DNA of 64,000 nt, taken from assembly GCF_002161765.1 (NCBI RefSeq), contig NZ_NFIN01000007.1, positions 1-64,000 on the forward strand, written 5' to 3'. Origin of the DNA: Bacteroides sp. An322. Its GTDB lineage: Bacteria > Bacteroidota > Bacteroidia > Bacteroidales > Bacteroidaceae. The translations under genes and the position numbers were made by a program. Shown one piece after another: positions 56,052-64,000 of this stretch. The notes below the pieces were generated by a model. That model was not told the DNA's origin. It saw nothing but the letters and a program-made list of their open reading frames with translations, and did not search any database. Every line of letters starts with the position of its first letter. Positions within the stretch are counted from its first letter, which is position 1.

Positions 56052-56082
56052 CAAAAATAATAAAACCAATTATCTTTGCAAA
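56052..56082 (-). promoter_or_regulatory. Promoter of the M23 peptidase-MerR genes, overlapping the alaS promoter
   Basis: Minus-strand TTTG (56082-56079), 19 nt, TATTTTTG (56059-56052). Confidence 0.75.
56071..56078 (+). promoter_or_regulatory. -7 box of alaS
   Basis: TATCTTTG on the plus strand, immediately next to the -33 box of the divergent promoter, so the two polymerases compete for the same DNA. The alaS ATG is at 56123. Confidence 0.7.
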
Positions 56083-56122
56083 TCGATTTTGAGAATATTA
56101 ACGACAAGATAGTAAGACTTAT

Positions 56123-58741
56123 ATGTTGACAGCAAATGAAATCCGCGACTCATTCGTAAAATTCTTTGAGTCAAAAGGACATCAGATTGTGCCTTCTGCA
56201 CCGATGGTCATCAAAGACGACCCTACGCTGATGTTTACCAATGCAGGTATGAACCAGTTCAAAGACATTATTTTAGGTAATCATCCTGCCAAATATAAAC
56301 GTGTGACCGACTCGCAGAAATGCTTGCGCGTAAGTGGAAAACATAATGACCTGGAAGAAGTAGGCCATGATACCTACCACCACACCATGTTTGAAATGCT
56401 AGGAAACTGGTCATTCGGCGATTATTTCAAGAAAGAAGTGATCGGCTGGGCATGGGAATACTTGGTAGATGTATTGAAAATCGACCCCTCTATCCTTTAT
56501 GCGACCGTATTCGAAGGAAGTGCCGAAGAAGGGCTGGAACGCGATAACGAAGCTGCCGGATACTGGGAACAATACTTGCCCAAAGACCATATCATTAACG
56601 GCAACAAGCACGACAACTTTTGGGAAATGGGAGATACAGGACCCTGCGGACCGTGTTCGGAAATCCATATCGACCTGCGTCCGGAGGAAGAAAAAGCCAA
56701 AGTGCCCGGACGTGAATTGGTCAATAAGGACAATCCGTTGGTCATTGAAATCTGGAACCTCGTATTCATGCAATACAACCGGAAAGCAGACGGAAGCCTG
56801 GAGCCTCTGCCAGCTAAGGTAATTGATACAGGTATGGGATTCGAACGTCTTTGCATGGCACTGCAAGGAAAGAAATCAAATTACGATACTGATGTATTTC
56901 AACCCATTATCAAAGTTATCGGCGACCTGACCGGACTGAACTACGGCAACGACCCGAAAGTAGATGTAGCCATGCGTGTAGTGGCAGACCATATCCGTAC
57001 TATCGCTTTCTCTATCACCGACGGTCAGCTTCCTTCAAACGCCAAGGCAGGTTACGTTATCCGACGTATCTTACGCCGTGCCGTCCGTTATGCCTATACA
57101 TTCTTAGGGCAGAAGCAAGCCTTCATGTTCAAACTGGTTCCCGTATTGGTAGAAAACATGGGACAAGCTTATCCCGAACTGAAAGCACAGCAACCGCTTA
57201 TCGAAAAAGTTATTAAAGAAGAAGAAGAAGCTTTCTTGCGCACACTGGAAACCGGTATCCGCCTGCTTGACAAAGTAATGAAAGACACGAAAGCTGCCGG
57301 AAAAACTGAAATCAGTGGTGTAGATGCCTTTACATTATATGATACTTTCGGATTCCCGCTCGATTTGACCGAACTGATTCTTCGCGAAAACGGCATGACG
57401 GTCAACGAAGAAGAATTCAACGTAGAAATGCAGAAACAGAAACAACGTGCCCGCAATGCCGCAGCCGTAGAAACAGGCGATTGGGTAGTGCTGGAAGAAG
57501 GCGAAACGCATTTCGTAGGTTATGACTATACCGAATACGAAACCCGCATTTTGCGCTACCGCCAAATTAAGCAAAAGAACCAAACGCTCTATCAAATCGT
57601 ATTGAGCGAGACTCCGTTCTATGCAGAAAGCGGTGGTCAGGTAGGTGATACCGGCGTATTGGTCAGCGAATTCGAAACCATTGACATTATTGATACGAAA
57701 AAGGAAAACAACCTTCCGATTCACATTGCCAAACAACTTCCCGAACATCTCGATGCTCCGATGATGGCGTGTGTAGACACCGACAAGCGTGCCGCTTGTG
57801 CAGCCAACCACTCTTGCACACATTTGCTCGATGAAGCATTGCGTCAGGTATTGGGTACTCATGTAGAGCAAAAAGGCTCGTTGGTCACTCCGGAATCGTT
57901 GCGTTTCGACTTCTCGCACTTCCAGAAAGTAACACCCGAACAATTGCGCGAAGTAGAACATTTGGTCAATGCCAAGATTCGTGAGAATGTCCCATTGACC
58001 GAATACCGCAATCTCCCGATTGAAAAAGCCAAAGAACTGGGAGCCATCGCCCTCTTCGGCGAAAAGTACGGCGATGAAGTGCGTGTTGTACAGTTCGGTT
58101 CATCTATCGAGTTCTGTGGAGGAACCCATGTATCCGCTACAGGCAAAATCGGTATGGTGAAAATTATTTCCGAAAGTTCGGTTGCAGCAGGCGTACGCCG
58201 TATTGAAGCCATTACCGGAGCTAAAGTGGAAGAAATGCTGGATGCCGTACAAGATACCATAAACGACTTGAAAGCCTTGTTCAATAATGCTCCCGACCTG
58301 AAAGCAGCCATCGCTAAATATATTGATGAAAATGCCGGGCTGAAGAAACAGGTAGAAGAATTCATGAAAGAAAAAGAAGCTACCGTAAAGGCAAAACTCA
58401 TTGAGAACGCCAAGGAGATACACGGTGTGAAAGTGATTAAATCCGTTCTCCCGATGCCTGCAGATGCCGTAAAAAACATTGCTTTCCAACTAAAAGGACA
58501 ATTCACTGAAAACCTGTTTATAGTTATCGGAAGCGTGTACGAGGGCAAACCGATGCTTACCGTCATGATGAGCGATGACCAAGTAAAAGCCGGGCTGAAT
58601 GCCGGACAATTAGTCCGCGAAGCCGCTAAACTGATTCAAGGAGGCGGAGGAGGACAACCTCATTTCGCTACAGCCGGAGGAAAGAATCCCGACGGATTAA
58701 TTTCCGCTACAGATAAAGTACTGGAACTAGCAGGATTCTAA
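56123..58741 (+). CDS. alaS: AlaS, alanyl-tRNA synthetase
   Basis: The 872-residue class II synthetase charges tRNA-Ala. The N-terminal catalytic region has [28 protein letters not shown], and [12 protein letters not shown]; the editing domain contains [12 protein letters not shown] and [11 protein letters not shown], which hold the zinc ligands; the C-terminal coiled coil and C-Ala domain end [17 protein letters not shown]. Length and motifs are complete. It is monocistronic with a promoter shared divergently with the M23 gene. Confidence 0.97.
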   Translation: MLTANEIRDSFVKFFESKGHQIVPSAPMVIKDDPTLMFTNAGMNQFKDIILGNHPAKYKRVTDSQKCLRVSGKHNDLEEVGHDTYHHTMFEMLGNWSFGDYFKKEVIGWAWEYLVDVLKIDPSILYATVFEGSAEEGLERDNEAAGYWEQYLPKDHIINGNKHDNFWEMGDTGPCGPCSEIHIDLRPEEEKAKVPGRELVNKDNPLVIEIWNLVFMQYNRKADGSLEPLPAKVIDTGMGFERLCMALQGKKSNYDTDVFQPIIKVIGDLTGLNYGNDPKVDVAMRVVADHIRTIAFSITDGQLPSNAKAGYVIRRILRRAVRYAYTFLGQKQAFMFKLVPVLVENMGQAYPELKAQQPLIEKVIKEEEEAFLRTLETGIRLLDKVMKDTKAAGKTEISGVDAFTLYDTFGFPLDLTELILRENGMTVNEEEFNVEMQKQKQRARNAAAVETGDWVVLEEGETHFVGYDYTEYETRILRYRQIKQKNQTLYQIVLSETPFYAESGGQVGDTGVLVSEFETIDIIDTKKENNLPIHIAKQLPEHLDAPMMACVDTDKRAACAANHSCTHLLDEALRQVLGTHVEQKGSLVTPESLRFDFSHFQKVTPEQLREVEHLVNAKIRENVPLTEYRNLPIEKAKELGAIALFGEKYGDEVRVVQFGSSIEFCGGTHVSATGKIGMVKIISESSVAAGVRRIEAITGAKVEEMLDAVQDTINDLKALFNNAPDLKAAIAKYIDENAGLKKQVEEFMKEKEATVKAKLIENAKEIHGVKVIKSVLPMPADAVKNIAFQLKGQFTENLFIVIGSVYEGKPMLTVMMSDDQVKAGLNAGQLVREAAKLIQGGGGGQPHFATAGGKNPDGLISATDKVLELAGF

Positions 58742-58763
58742 TCCGCTAAATTCTGATTTTAAC

Positions 58764-58833
58764 AGAACACAGAGACACAAAGACACAGAGAAAAAATTCT
58801 TAAAAGCCCTGTGCCTCCGTGTCTCTGTGTTCT
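58764..58833. repeat. Hairpin AGAACACAGAGACAC between convergent alaS and queH
   Basis: 58764-58778 (AGAACACAGAGACAC) pairs perfectly with 58819-58833. An inner pair (ACAGAG and CTGTG) extends it. It lies between two 3' ends, so it could end both transcripts. Confidence 0.8.
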
Positions 58834-58855
58834 ATTAATATATTTGCTTAAAATT

Positions 58856-59437
58856 TCAATCCCCCCGCATACTGAACTCACATCCGCAATACTGCTGGTT
58901 ATAAAAGTCATATTCTTTGATAATCTGAATGCGGCGCTCACTCAAACCGCCCTTACGCCAATTCTTATCCCACCACGTCACATCCGGATAAGGCTCTACG
59001 GCATAACGTCCCGCCTCGTTTATTTGCTCCAGACTTTTCCAACGCGAAGAAGCCAGCGTAGTGGTAATTACAGCAAATCCATGTTCATGAGCATAGCGTG
59101 CCGTATCCCGTAAACGCAACTTGAAGCATCGCAAGCAACGCCCTCCCCTTTCAGGCTCGCCCTCAAATCCGTGCACCGCACTACGCCACGCCTCATGGTC
59201 ATAATCAGCATCAATGATGTCCAATCCCAATGCTTGTGCATAACGGGTACATTCTTCTTTCCGGATACGATACTCTTCCAATGGATAAATATTCGGATTA
59301 CAATAATAAACCGTAGGGCGTACCTCATGCTGCATCAAGCATTCGATAATCGCCGATGAGCAAGGCGCACAACACGTATGAAGCAACACACGGTCAGCAT
59401 TGCCCGGCACCAACCAATCTTCTTTCTTCTTTTTCAT
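58856..59437 (-). CDS. queH: QueH, epoxyqueuosine reductase
   Basis: The 193-residue enzyme reduces epoxyqueuosine in tRNA to queuosine, the last step after QueA; it is the non-cobalamin, iron-sulfur type (DUF208). Marks are HTCCAPCSS near residue 20 (Cys-Cys-x-x-Cys), YYCNPNIYPLEEYRIRKEE, ERGGRCLRCFKLRL, TTLASSRWKS, and a C-terminal QYCGCEFS. The cysteines at both ends serve the metal cluster. It is alone here, facing alaS. Confidence 0.93.
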   Translation of the reverse strand: MKKKKEDWLVPGNADRVLLHTCCAPCSSAIIECLMQHEVRPTVYYCNPNIYPLEEYRIRKEECTRYAQALGLDIIDADYDHEAWRSAVHGFEGEPERGGRCLRCFKLRLRDTARYAHEHGFAVITTTLASSRWKSLEQINEAGRYAVEPYPDVTWWDKNWRKGGLSERRIQIIKEYDFYNQQYCGCEFSMRGD

Positions 59438-59482
59438 TGTACTTCTTTTTTCACTTAATCACCCCTATCTTGTGGCATCTTG

Positions 59483-59566
59483 AATGCATACGGGTTCATC
59501 GAGCTACGTACCCGTATGTGTTGACTGACGAAGCTGGGTGTGTAGCCCGATGAACCCGTATGCATT
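59483..59566. repeat. Perfect 19-bp hairpin, GCATACGGGTTCATCG arm
   Basis: 59483-59501 (AATGCATACGGGTTCATCG) is the exact reverse complement of 59548-59566. The arm resembles those at 12671 and 35885. In the rest of the 297-nt gap 59438-59734 nothing else was recognised. Confidence 0.85.
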
Positions 59567-59734
59567 TTTGGCAGCATTCAAATGCCATTTTGACAAGAGT
59601 TTTCTTCGAAAGCCTTAATTTCCGCGAGTCTAAAGGCAACATCATGCCGAACATCTTGTCAAAGATATCTATCTACAACCTTCGGTTTCTGTTCTTTAGG
59701 ACTGTTTAAAATAAAAAACAGGATGACACGGGAA

Positions 59735-60697
59735 TTATAGTCCGGCTATTTCATCCAGCGGGAGTCCGGTTATTTTAGCAATGATTTCCAACGGAATCCC
59801 TTCGGCTTTCATGCCACGTGCATTCTGAATATTGCTTTGTTTCATCCCTTCTTTCATTCCTTCTTTAATTCCTTCTTTAATTCCTTCTTTAATTCCTTCT
59901 TGCATACCTTTCTCCATACCTTCTTGCATGCCTTTCTCTAGACCTTCTTGCATGCCTTCCTTCATGCCTTTCTCCCTGCCTTCTCGCAATGCATCACTTA
60001 TCAACGTATTTTCTACCCGCACAGCATCCCAAAAATCATCATACCACCAAAGTTGCGCATCACTGAAAGCAGATTCCTCAACTTGCGTTACGGCTTTGCT
60101 GATTTCTGGATTATCCAACAATTCTTGAGGAGCTTGACGCGTCTGTTCGTTTATTTCTGTCAGATACCGAAGCCAAAGCACAGCCATCTTCTTACCCTTG
60201 AAATCCTTGGGAGTGAATTTAGGAAGCTCTACGAAAATAAAGCGCAACCCTTCGATTACTTTATCCGTATGCTCCACCTGCACGATTTTGTAGTCGTGAT
60301 AAGCATCGGGAATATCCGGAAGGAAAATATCATTCACCAAATTGAGCGAATAAACAGGTTGGAGTAGTTCGTATTTACTTTCCCTACCACCTAGTTGACG
60401 TACATACGCTTTCGAGGCATTAAACAACACACGCTGCATAAATGCGGATGACCAAAGCATCTGCATCTCTACCAAAAATTGTCTGCCCTGCTTGTCTTTG
60501 CACCTCACATCTACGATGCTGTTCTTTTTTAACGGTGTTTCCGGAACCAATTCCGGAGTCAGATATTCAATTTCCTGAATTTCTTCTTCAGGTGTCTCAA
60601 AAGGCAGCAATGCGTTAAGCAGGCTAATCACAAGATCGGGGTGTTCGCCGAATACTTTCTTGAAAGTCAGGTCGGCTTTAGGATCCAAGTATCTCAT
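59735..60697 (-). CDS. Rpn-type PD-(D/E)XK nuclease family transposase
   Basis: The 320-residue protein starts MRYLDPKADLTFKKVFGEHPD, the signature of the Rpn/PDDEXK_2 group, with LTPELVPETPLKKNSIVDVRCKD (in part) and FLVEMQM holding the D...ExQ catalytic core near residues 60-80. These proteins promote RecA-independent recombination and often occur in variable copies. The C-terminal segment (about residues 235-290) is a repeat of EGMKEGMQEG type units encoded by 12-bp repeats. It is a free-standing gene with no inverted repeats of an insertion sequence around it. Confidence 0.88.
   Translation of the reverse strand: MRYLDPKADLTFKKVFGEHPDLVISLLNALLPFETPEEEIQEIEYLTPELVPETPLKKNSIVDVRCKDKQGRQFLVEMQMLWSSAFMQRVLFNASKAYVRQLGGRESKYELLQPVYSLNLVNDIFLPDIPDAYHDYKIVQVEHTDKVIEGLRFIFVELPKFTPKDFKGKKMAVLWLRYLTEINEQTRQAPQELLDNPEISKAVTQVEESAFSDAQLWWYDDFWDAVRVENTLISDALREGREKGMKEGMQEGLEKGMQEGMEKGMQEGIKEGIKEGIKEGMKEGMKQSNIQNARGMKAEGIPLEIIAKITGLPLDEIAGL
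59845..59990 (-). repeat. 12-bp tandem coding repeat in the Rpn gene
   Basis: CTTCTTTAATTC is repeated exactly three to four times (about 59860-59898), within a longer stretch of related 12-bp units coding E-G-[MIL]-[KQE]. Exact neighbouring copies are prone to slippage without breaking the frame. Confidence 0.85.
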
Positions 60698-60906
60698 AAT
60701 CGTTAGTTAAATAAGATTCCATACAAAGTTAAACAAATTTCGCCAGTTAGCCAAGTTCATGGGAAAAATGTTTTTCCTTCATACACCTTTGTTTTATGCA
60801 TTCAGTTAACCAAACGCAGAGAGGCAAGAATCCGTTCAAATAGGCTCTGGATAGATTCATAAGCGAATTATGAAAGATTTATGCATGCTATTTGCACGAT
60901 TAAAGA

Positions 60907-60937
60907 ATTGTTTTAACTTATGATTTTACTACATTTG
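60907..60937 (+). promoter_or_regulatory. Promoter of the SusE-like/SusC genes
   Basis: ATTG (60907-60910), 19 nt, TACATTTG (60930-60937). The ATG is 30 nt downstream. Upstream in 60698-60906 nothing else was recognised. Confidence 0.6.
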
Positions 60938-60966
60938 CACTCGTAATTAACTTTAAAATAAAAAGC

Positions 60967-62469
60967 ATGAAGAAACATTTCTTAAATCTGGCACTATGGG
61001 CACTCATTCCTATGAGCCTATGTGTGACGGGATGTAGTGATGATGACACTTATCCTGATGTAGACGGACAAACGCCTGTTGCTGAAATGAACACTTTGCA
61101 TATTCAAACAGCCGCAGGACGTACATTTACCATTGAAGGCACATTGACAGATGCGGACGGTATTGCTACTATCCAATTGCAATGTGCAGACTTGTATCTG
61201 AACAAAACTATTGATTTAATTGAAATCTATGGTGAGCCTAAAACAGAGTATGACTTGAGTTATAACTTCGACATGCCTGCCACAGAAATCGGTGACCTTT
61301 ATATTGTAAAGGTTACTATTACCGATGTAGGCGGGCGTTCTGTATCACAAGACATCAAAGTTACATTAGACGGCGATTTTGAAAATCCTGTATTCGTTTC
61401 AGGTGCTCCCGATGAAGGTAGCATTGTACCTGTAATTTTGCGCGAAGGGGAAACTCCTACTCTAGACTTGAATTTCTCGTTAAGCGATGACCGCGGTCTG
61501 GATTATTTGGAACTTACTATCGAAGGCATAGAAGGTTTCCCAAAACGTATTGACTTAGGAATGAAAACTACGGGAGAACATACAGAAAGCGTATCTTTCC
61601 CCGCTGAAATCCATGACTACGCATATACTGTAGCTTTAGCCGATACTATCGGTAATATAGTAACACGCAACGCTACTATCCGCGTAACTGATGTGATGGA
61701 TTACGATAAAATGTATATAGCCGATGTAGCTACCGAAGCCGAACTAAACAGTGACGTATTCGGTGTACCGATGTGCATTAACCATACAGGAGAATACCAA
61801 TATCAGGCTATTTACTACAACGCTGAAGCAGGTACAGAAGTTTACTTCATCCCTACTCCGACCAGCTTCTCCGTACGTTACGGTATCAATTCGGAAGACA
61901 ATACTGCATTGACTAACGACCCGAACTTAGTGCAACCATTGGTATTAGACCAAGCAAACGTTTACTATACTATTAATATCAACATTTGGGATTTAACTTA
62001 CGAAATCGAAGGAACTTATTCTGTAGAAGAAGCTCAAGACCCGTGGGGTACAGACATGACGTATGGTGAAGAATGCTTCGACTTGTGGGGTGATGGCACA
62101 ACATTCATTCCGTTCACATTCGGCTTAACTTCGGATAATCCGACAGGAGTGAAATCATTTATTCAAGATGAAACTAATCCGCACTTATTCTACAGTGAAC
62201 CTATGGAGCTAGCTTCTGGAGAACAAATGAACTTTATCATCCACAACTACCATACAGATCAATGGTGGAATGCCGTAAGATGGTGTAGTATCAGTGAAAC
62301 AGACCTTGATGTATTCAGTTATTATACTCAAAGTGCATCGAAGAATCCTGCTTACACAGGACCTACTACCGGACAAGATGTATGGTCGAAGCCGACTGTA
62401 ACAACAGGCGGAACCTATCGTTTCTACTTCGATTCACACTTAGGACGAGCTAAATTAGTAAGAGAATAA
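60967..62469 (+). CDS. SusE/SusF-like surface lipoprotein
   Basis: The 500-residue lipoprotein has a lipobox ending SLCVTGCSDDD near residue 23. The first 250 residues are made of Ig/cadherin-like repeats (TIEGTLTDADGIATIQLQ, TLDLNFSLSDDRGLDYLEL), and the C-terminal half (about 250-500) has the pattern of SusE/F-type starch-binding modules, with many Trp/Tyr (NYHTDQWWNAVRWCSI) and a GTYRFYFDSHLGRAKLVRE-like end. It precedes a SusC gene by 20 nt, an inverted order compared with SusCDEF operons. The ligand is unknown. Confidence 0.75.
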   Translation: MKKHFLNLALWALIPMSLCVTGCSDDDTYPDVDGQTPVAEMNTLHIQTAAGRTFTIEGTLTDADGIATIQLQCADLYLNKTIDLIEIYGEPKTEYDLSYNFDMPATEIGDLYIVKVTITDVGGRSVSQDIKVTLDGDFENPVFVSGAPDEGSIVPVILREGETPTLDLNFSLSDDRGLDYLELTIEGIEGFPKRIDLGMKTTGEHTESVSFPAEIHDYAYTVALADTIGNIVTRNATIRVTDVMDYDKMYIADVATEAELNSDVFGVPMCINHTGEYQYQAIYYNAEAGTEVYFIPTPTSFSVRYGINSEDNTALTNDPNLVQPLVLDQANVYYTININIWDLTYEIEGTYSVEEAQDPWGTDMTYGEECFDLWGDGTTFIPFTFGLTSDNPTGVKSFIQDETNPHLFYSEPMELASGEQMNFIIHNYHTDQWWNAVRWCSISETDLDVFSYYTQSASKNPAYTGPTTGQDVWSKPTVTTGGTYRFYFDSHLGRAKLVRE

Positions 62470-62489
62470 TTAACCAAACAATTTCTAAT

Positions 62490-64000
62490 ATGAGAAAACA
62501 ACTATTGATTGCATGTCTGTTGCTGCTATCCGTATGCGGTTTTGCACAACAGATTACGGTGAAAGGTATTGTGACCTCAGCAGCAGACCAATTGGGACTG
62601 ATTGGAGCCACGGTACAGATTAAAGGTACGACTACAGGTACCATTACAGGATTGGACGGTGACTATATGTTAAACAATGTTCCATCGGACGCTGTATTGG
62701 TATTCTCCTCTATTGGTTACGAAACCCAAGAAATACCGGTTAACGGAAAAACTACCATTAACCTGGTAATGAAAGAAGCAACTGAATTATTGGATGAAGT
62801 CGTAGTCATTGGTTACGGTGCTGTAAAGAAAAGCGACTTGACCAGTTCTATTTCTACTGTAAAAGGCGAAGAAATCACCGAGACCGTTACAGGTAACGCC
62901 ATGGATGCCTTACAAGGTAAAGTAAACGGTGTACAGGTAGCCAGCGGTGGTGGACCGGGTACAACTCCGAAAGTATTGATTCGTGGTGTAACCACCGTTA
63001 ATGGTTCCGACCCGCTCTACGTAGTAGATGGTATGCCGATTAGCGGAAATATCAATTTCTTGAACAGCAACGATATTGAATCGATGCAAGTATTGAAAGA
63101 TGCTTCTGCAGCCGCTATTTACGGTACACGTGGTTCTAACGGTGTCATCTTGATTACTACTAAGAAAGGAAAATCCGGACAAACCCGTGTAAACTTTACA
63201 GCGTCTGTCGGTTTTCAAACTATTTCTAAACCGAAAGTAGCAGATGCTGCTGAATATAAAGAAGTATTCTTGCAAGCCAATGCTAATATTGACCGAGACC
63301 CAATGTGGAATGATACAGGTGCAACAACCAATCCGGGCGGAACAGACTGGTGGGATACCGTAGTCAACAAGACTGCCTTAACACAAAATTACGCCCTCAG
63401 CATATCAGGCGGTAACGATAAGTTAGTCTATAACTTGAGTTTGGGATACTATCGTACCAACTCTCAATTTGATGTCGGCTACTGGGACAAACTAAATGCC
63501 CGTTTAAATACCGAATATACCTTTAATAAATATGTAAAGGTAGGATTCGATGTTGCCCCGCGTGTAGAATCATGGGATGACACTTCGGTACAGTTTTCGT
63601 CTGCTATGTCAATGGACCCGACAACGCCCGTATTCCGTCCCGAATCGGAATGGGAAGACAATGAGTTCAACAACTACGAACGTTCGTACAACAACCAAAC
63701 TTGGAATCCTGCAGGTTCGATTGCACGACAAAATGCACATTCACGCGAAATGGGTGCAATCTTGAATACCTATTTGCAAATTAACCCGATAGAAAAGCTG
63801 TCGCTGCGTACACAGTTTGGTGCCAACGCACATTTTCGCCGTTCAGACACTTTCACCCCGCAATTCTTCATAAATGCATTGGAGCAACAGACATTAAGCC
63901 GTGCTGAACGCGACATGACAGAATGGCTGGACTGGAACTGGACAAATACAGCTACATATATTGATACATTTGCAGAAAAACACAACCTGAATGTTATGGC
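62490..64000 (+). CDS. SusC-type TonB-dependent transporter, cut by window end
   Basis: The open frame runs from the ATG at 62490 to the end of the window (503 codons) without a stop. It has a signal peptide ending CGFAQQ, no STN domain, a carboxypeptidase-like domain (VKGIVTSAADQLGLIGATV), a DEVVVIGYGAVKKSDLT TonB-box region, and the plug with VLKDASAAAIYGTRGSNGV near residue 210, then the first strands of the barrel. It is the third SusC in the window and belongs to a different subgroup (GTRGSNGVILITTKKG) from the two phosphoester-linked ones (GARAAFGV). The SusD partner is presumably beyond the window. Confidence 0.95.
   Translation, partial: MRKQLLIACLLLLSVCGFAQQITVKGIVTSAADQLGLIGATVQIKGTTTGTITGLDGDYMLNNVPSDAVLVFSSIGYETQEIPVNGKTTINLVMKEATELLDEVVVIGYGAVKKSDLTSSISTVKGEEITETVTGNAMDALQGKVNGVQVASGGGPGTTPKVLIRGVTTVNGSDPLYVVDGMPISGNINFLNSNDIESMQVLKDASAAAIYGTRGSNGVILITTKKGKSGQTRVNFTASVGFQTISKPKVADAAEYKEVFLQANANIDRDPMWNDTGATTNPGGTDWWDTVVNKTALTQNYALSISGGNDKLVYNLSLGYYRTNSQFDVGYWDKLNARLNTEYTFNKYVKVGFDVAPRVESWDDTSVQFSSAMSMDPTTPVFRPESEWEDNEFNNYERSYNNQTWNPAGSIARQNAHSREMGAILNTYLQINPIEKLSLRTQFGANAHFRRSDTFTPQFFINALEQQTLSRAERDMTEWLDWNWTNTATYIDTFAEKHNLNVM

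Overview
This 64 kb window is chromosomal DNA of a gut-type Bacteroidales bacterium, close to Bacteroides/Phocaeicola. The evidence is the set of SusC/SusD outer-membrane pairs, an ECF sigma/FecR pair feeding a SusC with an STN domain, Bacteroidetes-type promoters (TTTG, about 19-20 nt, TAnnTTTG) in front of many genes, lipoboxes of the SCN/SCD type, and a conserved parA-parB-DUF5683-MltD-RSH block. The species cannot be fixed from the sequence alone.

Region by region. 1-244: the last 27 codons of an IS5-type transposase and a hairpin. 245-9609 (minus): meaB, a DUF1573 lipid-free exported protein, a 1893-residue alpha-2-macroglobulin-like protein that lacks the thioester motif, and a DUF2027-Smr protein, each separated by a different long intergenic hairpin. 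9758-14068 (plus): a HicB-like antitoxin without a HicA toxin, an AsmA-family protein, and queA. 14167-27900 (plus): the most interesting locus, with ECF sigma factor, FecR anti-sigma, SusC with STN domain, SusD, PKD-GDPD lipoprotein, PKD-beta-propeller lipoprotein, second GDPD lipoprotein, YihX-like HAD phosphatase, GlpT/UhpT-type organophosphate antiporter and an OprP-type porin. Read together, this is a capture, cleavage, uptake and dephosphorylation route for glycerophosphodiesters (or a polymer of them) instead of a glycan. 28188-35738 (minus): mazG and a second SusC/SusD operon headed by a calcineurin-type phosphoesterase, so two phosphoester-linked SusCD systems sit almost back to back.

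36078-40484 holds a coiled-coil lipoprotein resembling Cbp1-type adhesins, rsmI, a GH65-type glycosidase/phosphorylase gene broken by one extra G in a G6 tract, and tdk. 40485-42668 is an AT-rich, accessory-looking stretch: tRNA-Lys(TTT), a 29-codon small gene on the minus strand with its own ribosome site and terminator, a possible structured RNA, an unrecognised 198-residue protein, and two tandem identical tRNA-Gln(CTG) genes. 42669-58741 is housekeeping: rsfS-ftsH-cdsA, surE-lpxB, parAB-DUF5683-MltD-RSH, a MerR regulator, an M23 peptidase and alaS. A four-copy, 21-bp-period array of TTCCA/TGGAA inverted repeats lies between surE and parA. 58856-64000 has queH, an Rpn-type PD-(D/E)XK nuclease/transposase with a 12-bp coding repeat, and the start of a third outer-membrane system (SusE-like lipoprotein plus SusC cut by the window end).

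A recurring theme is long intergenic inverted repeats: at least ten gaps contain one, mostly next to stop codons, and several fall into shared sequence families. No CRISPR array, complete prophage or complete insertion sequence was seen. All identifications rest on reading motifs by eye; no database search was run.
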